From contig JADJCK010000012.1 in the NCBI GenBank assembly GCA_016703265.1, forward strand, positions 71,717 to 135,716: a stretch of 64,000 nucleotides of DNA, given 5' to 3'. Positions within the stretch are counted from its first letter, which is position 1. Each line of letters begins with the position of its first letter. The translations under genes were made by a program, and so were the position numbers. Of this stretch, positions 55,704-64,000 are shown one piece after another. The stretch is from a bacterium. GTDB lineage: Bacteria > Krumholzibacteriota > Krumholzibacteriia > LZORAL124-64-63. A model generated the notes under the pieces. That model saw only the letters and a program-made list of their open reading frames with translations, was not told where the DNA came from and did not search any database.

Positions 55704-58336
55704 TGGTCGAAACGGGCTTCGGGCGGCTGCGCGGGATGGCGCCGTGCATTCCCGGCTTCCTGTGTGCGCTCTGGCTGCTGGCCATGGCCGGCTCCGCCCA
55801 GGCCGCGGTGACCTGCCGGGCCGAGGTGAGCCGCAGCACCGTTGCGCGCGGCGAGGACGTGGTTCTGGTCGTCACCGCGCAGGGCGACACCGGTTGGTCG
55901 CCGGCATTCCAGTTGCCCGAGTTGGCGGGGATCCGGGTCTACGGTGGCGGCACGAACCAGAGCATGACCGTCATCAACGGGCAGACGCAGGTGATGGTCT
56001 CGCGCACCTATTACCTGCGGGCCGAGAACGAGGGGAAGTTCACGATCGGACCCGTCAGGGTCACCACCGCTGCCGGCACCTGCGAAACCAAGCCCATCGA
56101 GATCACCGTCGTGGCCGGCACCGCGCCGCCCGCAGACACCGGCAATCGCGTGCCACGGGAGCCCCAGGGACGCACAGCAGCGCCGGGTGCGGGCGGGGAC
56201 GATGTCTTCGTCACCATGTCCGTCGACAAGTCGGATGTCTGGGTGGGGCAGCAGGTGGTCCTGTCGTTCCAGTTCTGGCGGCGCGTCCAGCCCTGGAGCA
56301 ATCCATCCTACACGGCGCCGCGCACCGAAGGGTTCTGGCGCGAGGACCTGGGCCCGGAACGCAGCTTCCGTGACGTCCACAAGGGTCAGGTCTACAGCGT
56401 CACTGAAGTCCGCTATGCCCTGTTCCCGACGCGATCGGGAAAGCTCCAGATCGAGCCCGCCGAGTTGTCGTTCCCCGAGGACCTGTTCGGGCGCTTCTTC
56501 AACTCACGGCAGCAGTCGTCCGGTCCGCGTGTCCTGCGCACGCGTCCGGTCGTCGTCAACGTGCGTGACCTGCCGGCGCCCAAGCCCGCCGGCTACAGCG
56601 GCATCGTGGCGACGCGGTGCGAGATCACCGGCGTCGTCGACCGGACGACGGTTCCGCGCGGCGAAGCCATCGGCCTGAAGCTGTCGCTGGAAACCGACGG
56701 CTTCCTGAAGGGATTTGCCGGTCTGAAGGTGTCGGAGCCCGAAGGGACGCGCCTGCACGACGCGGCCGAGAACTACGCCACCGTGCCGCAGGATCAGCGC
56801 CTGTTGGGCAAGTTGGCGGCCGAAAAGGTACTGGTCACCACGCGCGAAGGGCAGGTGCGCGTGCCGCAGGTCGAGGTTGTCTGGTTCGACGTGGCTCGCG
56901 GGGACTACCGCACCGCGCGCACGGCCTGGCACGATGTGACGGTCACACCCAGCGATCGTCCCGTCGCCGGCGGCGAGGACTCGGGCTTCCTCCGCAACGA
57001 GATCGCCCGTGTCGGTGACGATCTTGCGTTCATCCATGCCGGCCCGATCGATGTCGGCGGCGCCCTGCCGACCTTTGGTGGCGGCGCCTGGTGGGCGCTG
57101 GCGCTGGCCCCGGGCTTCCTGCTGGGAGGCTGGCGCTGGTGGTTGGGGCGCCAGGAGGCCGATCTCCGTAATCCGGCCGGGCGCCGCCGCCGCGCGGCCC
57201 TCGCGACGGCGCGTGGCTTGCTGAAGACGGCCGCCGCCACCGCCGACAACGCGGAGGGCCTGGCCTTGGTCTCGCGCGCGGTGACCGGTTACGTGGCCGA
57301 CTGCCTCGACATCCCGGCAACCGCCGTCGGGACTGCGGAACTGGCCGAACTGGCTGATCGCCGCCGGTTGCCGGCAGCCGGCTCGTCCCTGGTGGCGCTC
57401 CTGGACCGCTGCGACCAGGCCCGTTTCGGCGGCCGGAGCGGCGCCGCCGCGACGGATCTCGCCGCGGAAGCCCTCGAATCCCTCGCGGCGCTCGAGCGCG
57501 CCGACCAGCGGTCGGCCCGTCCCGGTCGCGGAACCGCCGGCGTCCTGGCCGTGCTGGTGACGGCGGGATTGGCGACCGCCGCGGCGCCTGTGGCCGCTGC
57601 CGATGCGGAGCAGTTGGTGGCCCAGGGCAACCAGGCCTACACCGACGGACGTTTCACCGAGGCACGCGACCTCTACCTGCAGGCGCGGGCCCTCGGCCTG
57701 GACGCGGCCGTCCTGCACTACAACCTGGGCAACGCCCAGGCCCGCGCCGGCGAGGTCGGCTCGGCGATGGCCAGCTATCTCCGTGCCCAGAGATTGTCAC
57801 CGCGCGATCGCGACATCCGCAGCAACCTGGCCTGGATGCGCCGGAACCTCAAGGACCTCGAACTGGCGAACCAGTCCCTGCCGCTGTTCATCGCGCAGGC
57901 GGCGGCCGTCGTCGGTGCCCTGTCACTGGACGAATGGGGGATCCTGCTCGTGGTCACCCTGTGGCTGACCGCGATCGTCCTGGGCTGGGGTTGGGCGCGC
58001 GGGGCATCGCGCCTGCAGCGGCGGAGCCTTGTCGTCGTGGTCTCGGCGACTGTACTCGTCGCGGCCGTGGCCGCCGGGCGCTGGCAGCAGGAGCGCGTTC
58101 GCGACCAGGCTGTGGTCGTCGCGGGCGCGGTCGCCGTGCGCTCGGGCCCGGCGGCGACGTTCCCGACGCTCTTCGAGGTCCATGCCGGCCTGGCACTCAA
58201 CGTGGAAGAGCATCGCGACGGCTGGGAGCGGGTGAGCCTGGGCGGCGACTGGCAGGGCTGGTTGCCGGCCGATGCCGTGGAGCACGTGCGCCTGCCCGCG
58301 GCAGGGAATCGTGCGGCTCAGGCCCCGGGCCTGTAG
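55703..58336 (+). CDS. batD: BatD-BatE fusion: oxygen tolerance protein with TPR and SH3-like C-terminus
   Basis: A ~877-residue fusion. A signal peptide (FLCALWLLAMAGSAQA) precedes the BatD region (to ~600): beta-sandwich repeats ('DVWVGQQVVLSFQFWRRV', 'FPTRSGKLQIEPAELSFP') and a transmembrane helix near 'WWALALAPGFLLGGWRWW'. A second signal-like helix (VLVTAGLATAAAPVAAA) leads to a TPR region ('GNQAYTDGRFTEARDLYLQARALG', 'YNLGNAQARAGEVGSAMASYLRA'), two more helices, and a terminal SH3-like segment ('VRSGPAATFPTLFEVHAGL...WERVSLGGDWQGWLPADAVE'). That second half matches BatE. Start at ATG 55703; an ATG at 55697 is an alternative. It overlaps queD's 3' end by 19 bases. Confidence 0.88.
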   Translation: MVETGFGRLRGMAPCIPGFLCALWLLAMAGSAQAAVTCRAEVSRSTVARGEDVVLVVTAQGDTGWSPAFQLPELAGIRVYGGGTNQSMTVINGQTQVMVSRTYYLRAENEGKFTIGPVRVTTAAGTCETKPIEITVVAGTAPPADTGNRVPREPQGRTAAPGAGGDDVFVTMSVDKSDVWVGQQVVLSFQFWRRVQPWSNPSYTAPRTEGFWREDLGPERSFRDVHKGQVYSVTEVRYALFPTRSGKLQIEPAELSFPEDLFGRFFNSRQQSSGPRVLRTRPVVVNVRDLPAPKPAGYSGIVATRCEITGVVDRTTVPRGEAIGLKLSLETDGFLKGFAGLKVSEPEGTRLHDAAENYATVPQDQRLLGKLAAEKVLVTTREGQVRVPQVEVVWFDVARGDYRTARTAWHDVTVTPSDRPVAGGEDSGFLRNEIARVGDDLAFIHAGPIDVGGALPTFGGGAWWALALAPGFLLGGWRWWLGRQEADLRNPAGRRRRAALATARGLLKTAAATADNAEGLALVSRAVTGYVADCLDIPATAVGTAELAELADRRRLPAAGSSLVALLDRCDQARFGGRSGAAATDLAAEALESLAALERADQRSARPGRGTAGVLAVLVTAGLATAAAPVAAADAEQLVAQGNQAYTDGRFTEARDLYLQARALGLDAAVLHYNLGNAQARAGEVGSAMASYLRAQRLSPRDRDIRSNLAWMRRNLKDLELANQSLPLFIAQAAAVVGALSLDEWGILLVVTLWLTAIVLGWGWARGASRLQRRSLVVVVSATVLVAAVAAGRWQQERVRDQAVVVAGAVAVRSGPAATFPTLFEVHAGLALNVEEHRDGWERVSLGGDWQGWLPADAVEHVRLPAAGNRAAQAPGL

Positions 58337-58698
58337 ACAGCCGAGGTGCGCGGGGTTTCGCGCACGGTCACGTCGACCAGTTGCGGCAACTGCGCACGCA
58401 GGCGCCCGAACAGCCACACGGCAAGGACCTCGGCGGTCGGGTTCTCGAGCCCCGGGATCTCGTTCAGGCAGTGGTGGTCCAGTTCCCGGACCACGGGATC
58501 CACGGCCCGGCTGACCTCGCCGTAGTCCACGACCCAGCCGAGGCGCGCGTCCAGTTCGCCTTCCAATCCCACGACAAGTTCGTATGTATGGCCATGCAGG
58601 CGACGGCACTTGTGGTCTTCCGGCACTTCCGGCAGCCAGTGGGCGGCATCGAAGGTGAAGGACTTCGTGATGCGCGTGCGGGGGCGGCGGGTTTCCAT
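58318..58698 (-). CDS. queD: 6-carboxytetrahydropterin synthase (QueD/PTPS family)
   Basis: A 126-residue protein with 'FDAAHWLP', Cys31 in the CxxxHGH motif (CRRLHGH), zinc ligands His20, His35 and His37, and 'LDHHCLNEIPGLENPTAEVLA' near the end. It fits QueD, which makes the precursor of queuosine and other deazapurines from dihydroneopterin triphosphate. The GGAGG site is three bases before the second of two ATGs (58698). No other queuosine gene is nearby. It overlaps the end of the convergent batD gene. Confidence 0.9.
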   Translation of the reverse strand: METRRPRTRITKSFTFDAAHWLPEVPEDHKCRRLHGHTYELVVGLEGELDARLGWVVDYGEVSRAVDPVVRELDHHCLNEIPGLENPTAEVLAVWLFGRLRAQLPQLVDVTVRETPRTSAVYRPGA

Positions 58699-58741
58699 CA
58701 TCCTCCGGGGGGTGGGCTGCGCCAGGGACGTTCCGGGAACC

Positions 58742-58769
58742 ATAATACGCCACTTGCCGCCACGGGCAA
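58742..58769 (-). promoter_or_regulatory. Promoter of queD
   Basis: On the minus strand TTGCCC (58769-58764), 16-base spacer, TATTAT (58747-58742), 44 bases before the start codon. Confidence 0.5.
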
Positions 58770-58901
58770 CCGCCCAGCGGAAGGAATCGGCCGGCCCCAA
58801 CTTTTTCATTCAATGGCGGCAGATTCTGCCGATCCCTAGGCGCATGCGGGCGCCAGCAGTGCTGGGCGCCCACCCGGTCAGCCAGCCAGCAAGGGGCGCC
58901 G

Positions 58902-60794
58902 TTGAGTACCGGAACCAGTGAGATCCAGGATATCCAGCAGACGCTGTCACGCCTGCAGGCACGCGTGCGCGAGCTGTCGGACGATTCCCCGGCTGCGGGA
59001 CCACCCGCCGGCGGCGATGCGCGCGGCGACCACGGCCATGGAGCCGCCGAACCGCACGTCATGACGAGCGTGATCGAGCTCACGCCGTCGCATCAGGCTG
59101 CCATCCAGGCCGGCATGGTCGAGCTCTCGACGATGACCCGCCTCAAGGAGTTCCCCGAATTCTTCGTGCGCCTGGCGCGCCAGTCCGGACTGCGCCTGTT
59201 GCTGCTCAAGCGCTGGTCCAGCGGGCTGCAGGTCTTTCTCGAGGAGAACGTGAAGCTGCCTCCCGAGGCGCGCCGGAAACGGCGTGACGGGCGGGCGCCG
59301 ATCCCCAGCGCGAAGGACGATGTCTTCGCCGCCGTCGCACACGATGGAACCGTGTACTGCGGCCCCGTCCCGCAGAAGCACTTCCCGCTCGACCTGACGA
59401 TCCTGCTCGGTCGCGGTGCGCGCGACCGGCAGGTGGTGATCCTGCCCCTGCCGGCCCAGGGCCACTGGAATACCTTCCTCTACCTGGACGCCGATCATTC
59501 GGGAGAGACGGCGCTGGCAGCGGCCGGCATCCTGGCCCACTACGCCCTGGCACGCATGTGCCTGCTCGAGAAGGGCGTGCCGGTGAAGCAGGGACAGGTG
59601 TCGGGCATCCTGAACGCCGAACTGGATCGTCGCCGGCGGTCCCAGGATCGCCAGGAGCCGGACACGTACCCCGTGTCGACGGCAAGCGAGCCCGAGGTGG
59701 CTGTGCTGGCGCGCCGGCGCGCACCCGAAATCGATCCGTTCACTGCCGAACCGGGCGCCGAGCCGGTGGCGCGCCCGCTGGCGCCGCCCGGCGCGCGGCG
59801 ACCTGTCCGCGCCGAGGACGAACTGCAGATCTTCGACGGCGATCGCGACGTGCGCCAGCCGGCGACGGAACCCCTGACGGCCTCGCCGCTCGCGGCGCCG
59901 CCGTCGTCGGCGGCCACGATCGTGACCGAAACCCTGCGACATGCCCTGACGCCCGAGATCATCCTGCGCCACAGCGGCGAACTGCCGGCGCTGCCGAAAG
60001 CGGCCTGCCACATCATGGCCGTGATCGAGGACCCGCGGACAACCGCGACGCGGCTGGAGAAGGCGCTGGCCATGGACCAGGCCCTCACCGCGAAGGTGCT
60101 GCGCATCGCCAACAGCCCGTTCTACGGCGCTGCGCGACAGATCACGACCGTCAGCGAGTCCATCGTGCGGCTGGGCTTCGTGACGATCCGCAACTGGACG
60201 CTGGTCACGGCGGCACGCTCGGTCTTCCTGGCGCCCGGCGCCGGCATGCTCTACCAGAAGATCTGGCGCCAATCGGTGCTGTCGGCGATGGGCAGCCAGC
60301 TGGTCGCGCAGGCGGTCGGCCGGGTGCAGCCCGAAAGCGTTTTCATCGGTGGATTGATGCAGAATATCGGGCAGCTCGTGCTGGCACGCAGTCATCCCGA
60401 GCTCTTCCAGGAGATCCTGTCCGAATCCGCCGAGACCGGCAAGCCGTACCACGAGGTGGAGTTGCGTGTTCTCGGATTCGACCACGGCGAACTGGGTGCC
60501 ATGCTGCTGCGCGAGTGGAACCTGACAGAAGACCTTGAGGATGCGGTGCGCTGGCATCACCGATTCGAGCAGCCGGATGCGCGCAATGTCCGGGTTGCGG
60601 CGATGATCGCGCTCGGCGAGGAGATCGCCCGTTGCCAGGGCGGCGACGAGGAGGAGCCCGAGGCGACCGACAGCCTGGAGATCCCGCTGTCGCTCCGACC
60701 GGCCGCTTCCGTGCTCGGGCTTTCCCAGGAGCGTGTCGCCGACCTTGTGAAGCGCGCGAGCGCCCTGAAAATCGATCCGCATTTCTTCACCTGA
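58902..60794 (+). CDS. HDOD-domain signalling protein with GAF-like N-terminal domain
   Basis: A 630-residue protein. A short coiled-coil start and disordered linker precede a ~170-residue alpha/beta domain (~60-230) that looks GAF-like, then a long Pro/Ala linker, then an HDOD domain (~335-560) beginning 'ILRHSGELPALPKAACHIMAVIEDP' with 'LRIANSPFYG' and 'GGLMQNIGQLVL' (the HD residues are replaced by Gln-Asn). HDOD proteins lack phosphodiesterase chemistry and act in signalling. The TTG start at 58902 has AAGGGG upstream; a hairpin follows the stop (60822-60849). Distinct from the HDOD-SpoIIE protein at 39.7 kb. Confidence 0.85.
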   Translation: MSTGTSEIQDIQQTLSRLQARVRELSDDSPAAGPPAGGDARGDHGHGAAEPHVMTSVIELTPSHQAAIQAGMVELSTMTRLKEFPEFFVRLARQSGLRLLLLKRWSSGLQVFLEENVKLPPEARRKRRDGRAPIPSAKDDVFAAVAHDGTVYCGPVPQKHFPLDLTILLGRGARDRQVVILPLPAQGHWNTFLYLDADHSGETALAAAGILAHYALARMCLLEKGVPVKQGQVSGILNAELDRRRRSQDRQEPDTYPVSTASEPEVAVLARRRAPEIDPFTAEPGAEPVARPLAPPGARRPVRAEDELQIFDGDRDVRQPATEPLTASPLAAPPSSAATIVTETLRHALTPEIILRHSGELPALPKAACHIMAVIEDPRTTATRLEKALAMDQALTAKVLRIANSPFYGAARQITTVSESIVRLGFVTIRNWTLVTAARSVFLAPGAGMLYQKIWRQSVLSAMGSQLVAQAVGRVQPESVFIGGLMQNIGQLVLARSHPELFQEILSESAETGKPYHEVELRVLGFDHGELGAMLLREWNLTEDLEDAVRWHHRFEQPDARNVRVAAMIALGEEIARCQGGDEEEPEATDSLEIPLSLRPAASVLGLSQERVADLVKRASALKIDPHFFT

Positions 60795-60821
60795 GCCGCA
60801 TCTGCCCGAGGGAATGAACAA

Positions 60822-60849
60822 CGACCGCGTCCCGGGTGGGGCGCGGTCG
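60822..60849 (+). terminator. Terminator-like hairpin after the HDOD gene
   Basis: Stem CGACCGCG (60822-60829) with CGCGGTCG (60842-60849), 12-base loop, followed by TCTCGTCCGTT. It lies between convergent genes. Confidence 0.55.
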
Positions 60850-60879
60850 TCTCGTCCGTTCCAGTGACAGAAGCGCGAC

Positions 60880-61488
60880 TCAGGCTTTCTCGCCCGCCTG
60901 GCCGGCTGCGCGCAGCGGCGGCTTCTCTTCCGCGGGCGGCTCGAAGTGGGCGCGGCAGCGGGCCTCGTAGATCTCGGCCGCGCCGACCACGACCTGCGCC
61001 GTGTCGCGCGTCAGCCGCTGCGTGAAATTGGCGGGATCGCCGCACGTCATGCAGATGGCCAGCTGCTTGGTGACATACTCGGCCCGGCACATCAGCAGCG
61101 GCATGGGGCCGAACGGGACTCCGCGGTAGTCGAGGTCCAGGCCCGCGATGACGACCCGCTTGCCGAGATTGGCCAGCTTGGTCACCACATCGACGATCTC
61201 CTCGCTGAAGAACTGCCCCTCGTCGATGGCGACCAGTTCGGTGCGGTCATCAACCTGGCTGAGGATGTCGAGGGCGTTGGTCACCGCAATGCCGGGCAGG
61301 CTCTGCTGGCTGTGCGAGACGATGCTGGTGGCATCGTACCGGGCGTCGATGCCGTGCTTGAAGATCTGCACCCTGCGCCGTGCGATCTGGGCGCGCCGGA
61401 TCCGCTTGATGAGTTCCTCGCTCTTGCCGCTGAACATCGGCCCGCAGATGACTTCGAGCCAGCCTGACTTGCCATGGACGATCTGCAT
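60880..61488 (-). CDS. tdk: Thymidine kinase, class II type
   Basis: A 202-residue TK1-type kinase with P-loop GPMFSGKS (16-23), catalytic Glu90 (AIDEGQFF) and the zinc lasso Cys146-Cys149 and Cys178-His181 (CMTCG...YEARCRAH). The fourth ligand is His instead of the usual Cys. It phosphorylates thymidine for salvage. The first ATG is used, matching the family N-terminus. A short basic tail follows the core. Confidence 0.93.
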   Translation of the reverse strand: MQIVHGKSGWLEVICGPMFSGKSEELIKRIRRAQIARRRVQIFKHGIDARYDATSIVSHSQQSLPGIAVTNALDILSQVDDRTELVAIDEGQFFSEEIVDVVTKLANLGKRVVIAGLDLDYRGVPFGPMPLLMCRAEYVTKQLAICMTCGDPANFTQRLTRDTAQVVVGAAEIYEARCRAHFEPPAEEKPPLRAAGQAGEKA

Positions 61489-61549
61489 CGGACTCCTTGT
61501 CGGGCGCCTGGGGCGACCGGCCGCGGCCCCGGTGGCGGAGCCTAAGATC

Positions 61550-61579
61550 TTGTCACGGGCGGTGGAACCAATTTATTCT
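61550..61579 (+). promoter_or_regulatory. Candidate promoter before the BtpA-family gene
   Basis: TTGTCA (61550-61555), 18-base spacer, TATTCT (61574-61579), 23 bases before the ATG, in the gap from the divergent tdk gene. Confidence 0.45.
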
Positions 61580-61602
61580 ACCATGAGCCCTGCGCCAAGC
61601 CC

Positions 61603-62478
61603 ATGCCTGCCGTTCCGCGGAAGGACCGAACCTTGACCCCCTGGACCGAACAGACCCCCTGGAACCGCGCGACCTTCAGCGAGCTCTGCGGGCCCGGCGT
61701 CATCGGCATGCTGCACCTCGGGCCCCTGCCCGGCAGCCCCCTGTGGGGTGGCGACCTCGCCGCGGTGACGGCGGCGGCCCTCCGTGATGCCCGATCGCTG
61801 CGCGAGGGCGGGGTGCGCGCCCTGATGCTGGAGAATTTCCAGGACATCCCCTTCCATCCCGGCGCCGTGCCGCCCGTCACCGTGGCCGCCGTGACGGCTG
61901 TAGCCGCGGCCGTGCGCCGCGAGGCGCCGGACTGCGCCCTGGGCATCAATATCCTGCGGAACGACGCCGAGGCCGCCCTGGCGGTCGCTGTGGCCGTAGG
62001 GGCGGCCTTCATCCGCGTCAACGTGCACACGGGGGCGGCGGTCACCGACCAGGGCCTGCTCGAGGGGCAGGCCTGGCGTACCCTGCGCCAGCGCCGCGAG
62101 TTCGGCGCCGCGGTAGGGATCATCGCCGACATCCGGGTCAAGCACGCGGCGCCGTTGGCGCCCCGTCCGGTGGCCGACGAGGCGCGCGACCTGCGATTGC
62201 GGGGCCTGGCCGACGCGCTCGTGGTCACGGGCGTGGCCACCGGCGCCGGCGCCGACCCGGCCGAACTGGCGGCCCTGCGTCTGGCGCTGCCCGATTGTCC
62301 GCTCCTGGTCGGCAGCGGCGTCACGACCGACAACCTGGGGCAGTTCCTGCCCGCGGCCGACGGCTTCATCGTCGGGACCGCGCTCAAGGAGGCCGGCGAT
62401 GTCGCCGCGCCGGTCAGCGCGGCCCGCGTGGCCGCCTTCACGACGCGGCTCGCGGCCGCCCGGGGGAGCAACTCATGA
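61603..62478 (+). CDS. BtpA/SgcQ-family TIM-barrel protein
   Basis: A 291-residue protein of the BtpA/SgcQ family: 'VIGMLHLGPLPGSPLWGGDL', 'EGGVRALMLENFQDIPFHPG', 'AAVRREAPDCALGINILRNDAEAAL' and C-terminal 'GSGVTTDNL'. BtpA was linked to photosystem I stability in cyanobacteria and SgcQ lies in a sugar-metabolism cluster; in non-photosynthetic bacteria the role is unknown. It starts a short operon: its stop overlaps the rfbB ATG. Confidence 0.85.
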   Translation: MPAVPRKDRTLTPWTEQTPWNRATFSELCGPGVIGMLHLGPLPGSPLWGGDLAAVTAAALRDARSLREGGVRALMLENFQDIPFHPGAVPPVTVAAVTAVAAAVRREAPDCALGINILRNDAEAALAVAVAVGAAFIRVNVHTGAAVTDQGLLEGQAWRTLRQRREFGAAVGIIADIRVKHAAPLAPRPVADEARDLRLRGLADALVVTGVATGAGADPAELAALRLALPDCPLLVGSGVTTDNLGQFLPAADGFIVGTALKEAGDVAAPVSAARVAAFTTRLAAARGSNS

Positions 62479-63503
62479 ACATCCTGGTGACTGGTGGCGC
62501 CGGCTTCATCGGCTCGAACCATGTCCGGTACCTGCTGCGGAACTCGGACGATCGCGTGGTGAACCTCGACCTGCTGACCTACGCGGGCAACTTGGAAAAC
62601 CTCGCCGGCTGCGAGGACGATCCCCGGTACCGCTTCGTGCGCGGCGATATTCGCGACCGCGACCTCCTGCGTACGCTGCTGCAGCAGGAAGCGATCGACG
62701 CCGTCGTCCATTTCGCCGCCGAAAGCCATGTGGATCGATCCGTCGAGGGTCCCGAGGTCTTCATCACCACCAACGTGCTGGGCACCGAGATCCTGCTCGA
62801 GGAATCGCGTGCGGCCGGCGTGCAGAAATTCGTCATGGTCTCCACCGACGAGGTCTACGGTTCCCTCGGCAGCGAAGGATATTTCACAGAGAACTCGCCG
62901 CTGGCCCCGAATTCGCCCTACGCGGCGAGCAAGGCTGCGGCCGACCTGCTTTGCCGTTCGTTCTTCAAGACGTTCGGCTTCCCGGTCGTCGTCACGCGCT
63001 GCAGCAACAACTACGGCCCGTACCAGTTTCCCGAGAAGCTCATCCCGCTGATGATCGCCAACGCGCTCGAAGGCAAGCCGCTGCCCGTCTACGGCGACGG
63101 CCTGCAGGTGCGTGACTGGCTCTTCGTCGAGGATCACTGTCGCGCCGTCGACCTCGCGCTGCGGCACGGGCGTCCCGGCGGCGTCTACAACGTGGGCGGC
63201 GGCAATGAGATGCGGAACCTCGACCTGGTGCACCTGCTCCTGGAAAAGCTGGGGCTGGGGCGGGAGCTGATTACGTTCGTCGCCGACCGCCCGGGGCACG
63301 ACCGGCGCTACGCGATCGACGCCTCGCACATCACGGCGGAACTCGGCTGGGCGCCTTCGGTCGACTTTGCGACGGGGATGGCCCGCACCGTGGACTGGTA
63401 CCTGGCCGAGCGTGCGTGGTGGGAGAAGATCCGCACCGGTCGCTATGTAGAGTACTACGACCTCATGTACGGCCCGGGTCGTCGCCACGCCGGCGGCGTC
63501 TGA
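62475..63503 (+). CDS. rfbB: dTDP-glucose 4,6-dehydratase
   Basis: A 342-residue extended SDR with NAD-binding GGAGFIG, 'HFAAESHVDRS', catalytic TDEVYG and YAASKAA, 'NNYGPYQFPEKLIPL' and 'DWLFVEDHC'. It makes dTDP-4-keto-6-deoxyglucose for surface sugars such as rhamnose. ATG at 62475 overlaps the BtpA gene's stop (ATGA); the frame is open upstream as a shadow. No rfbA, C or D gene is adjacent. Confidence 0.95.
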   Translation: MNILVTGGAGFIGSNHVRYLLRNSDDRVVNLDLLTYAGNLENLAGCEDDPRYRFVRGDIRDRDLLRTLLQQEAIDAVVHFAAESHVDRSVEGPEVFITTNVLGTEILLEESRAAGVQKFVMVSTDEVYGSLGSEGYFTENSPLAPNSPYAASKAAADLLCRSFFKTFGFPVVVTRCSNNYGPYQFPEKLIPLMIANALEGKPLPVYGDGLQVRDWLFVEDHCRAVDLALRHGRPGGVYNVGGGNEMRNLDLVHLLLEKLGLGRELITFVADRPGHDRRYAIDASHITAELGWAPSVDFATGMARTVDWYLAERAWWEKIRTGRYVEYYDLMYGPGRRHAGGV

Positions 63504-63504
63504 A

Positions 63505-64000
63505 TTGGACAACGCCCGCCTGCCGGACGGCCGCGTGCTGGCGATCTCCGCCGGCGTCGGCCACAGGCTTTCGTGCGGAGCCCTCGTCCTGGCCGGCGTT
63601 TCGCCGGGCGATTCGGAATTTCTGGTGACCGAGACCGCGGCCATTGCCGACGCGCTTCGTGCCCGTTACGCGGGCCGCGAGCCGTCGGGCATCGAGGGCC
63701 TGCGTGAAGCGCGCGATCTCTACAAGTCGTTCGGCATGGACCCGTCGCGCCACCGCCCGAGCAGTGAAGCCCTGCTGCGCCGCGTGCTCCAGGGCAAGGG
63801 CCTCTATCGGCTCGGCAACGTCGTCGATGCCTGTAACCTCGCCTCGCTGGCTTTCCTGCTGCCGATCGGCCTGTACGACCTGGCGAAGGTGCGTGGCGAT
63901 ATCGAACTTCGCGTCGGCGCGGCCGGTGACGCCTACCCCGGCATCCGGAAGGACGAGGTGCATGTGGCCGATCGGCTGGCGTTGTTCGATGCTGTAGGCC
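63505..64000 (+). CDS. B3/B4 tRNA-binding-type domain protein, truncated by window end
   Basis: The frame has no ATG near its start but is open from a TTG at 63505 (right after the rfbB stop) to the window end, 165 codons. The translation has the B3/B4 domain pattern found in PheT and in stand-alone COG3382 proteins: 'IEGLREARDLYKSFGMDPSRHRPSSEALLRRVLQG' and 'LYRLGNVVDACNLASLAFLLPIGLYDL'. Stand-alone members may edit or bind aminoacyl-tRNAs, but this is uncertain. A GTG at 63535 is an alternative start. Its C-terminus lies beyond the window. Confidence 0.8.
   Translation, partial: MDNARLPDGRVLAISAGVGHRLSCGALVLAGVSPGDSEFLVTETAAIADALRARYAGREPSGIEGLREARDLYKSFGMDPSRHRPSSEALLRRVLQGKGLYRLGNVVDACNLASLAFLLPIGLYDLAKVRGDIELRVGAAGDAYPGIRKDEVHVADRLALFDAVG

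Overview
This is a strongly GC-rich bacterial chromosome segment with dense, mostly co-directional operons and classical sigma-70-like promoters. The mix is that of a free-living Gram-negative chemoheterotroph: many lipoproteins and signal peptides, a secreted protein ending in a FlgD/T9SS-like tail, a Bat (aerotolerance) operon, a ferredoxin-dependent 2-oxoacid oxidoreductase, and two tRNAs with encoded CCA. It suggests a poorly sampled lineage on the FCB/Eisenbacteria/Krumholzibacteriota/Gemmatimonadota side of the tree. That placement is inference from gene style only; there is no rRNA here.

Layout. 1-4.1 kb: end of xseA, xseB, a three-gene ABC-2 exporter and a secreted protein. 4.2-11.6 kb: methylmalonyl-CoA epimerase, an M29 aminopeptidase, an ECF sigma/anti-sigma/DUF4252 operon and a split propionyl-CoA-type carboxylase (carrier, biotin carboxylase, carboxyltransferase). 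11.7-14 kb: a hybrid 'kinase' that has lost its phospho-acceptor histidine but keeps a receiver, and a secreted OB-fold-like protein. 14.5-20.7 kb: enoyl-CoA hydratase, then an operon of ferredoxin, 2-oxoacid oxidoreductase alpha, a beta-gamma fusion, alanine dehydrogenase and a CoA-transferase, consistent with ferredoxin-linked amino-acid catabolism. 20.9-22.2 kb: an NtrC-type regulator. 22.4-29 kb: tRNA-Leu, tig, clpP, clpX, lon, engB (protein quality control). 29-31.7 kb: a secreted CxxCH protein, purA, tRNA-Lys and a small Pro/Ala-rich protein. 31.7-37.5 kb: an exported M3 peptidase, a propeller lipoprotein, nadA and a cysteine desulfurase. 37.5-43.4 kb: an S1-domain protein, hemolysin III, an HDOD-SpoIIE fusion phosphatase and a secreted GH43/32-like propeller. 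43.4-49.6 kb: TPR protein, TonB-C lipoprotein, PD40 lipoprotein, class II aldolase, glycosyltransferase and two DUF507 paralogues. 49.8-58.3 kb: the moxR-DUF58-Bat operon with BatB-BatC and BatD-BatE fusions. 58.3-64 kb: queD, a second HDOD protein, thymidine kinase, a BtpA-family protein, rfbB and a truncated B3/B4-domain gene.

A technical point matters for anyone using this sequence. Five genes (a secreted protein at 3.4 kb, the M29 peptidase, clpX, lon and purA) are each broken by one or two single-base indels, mostly in short homopolymers. Restoring the bases gives full-length family members. Three of these genes are normally essential or nearly so, so uncorrected sequencing error is the simplest explanation.

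No insertion sequence, prophage, CRISPR array or antibiotic-resistance island was seen. The most interesting biology is the degenerate hybrid kinase, the HDOD-SpoIIE fusion, the fused Bat proteins with a low-complexity Gln/Lys/Asp tract, the oxidoreductase-alanine dehydrogenase-CoA-transferase operon, and the cluster of envelope proteins with TPR, TonB-C and propeller domains.
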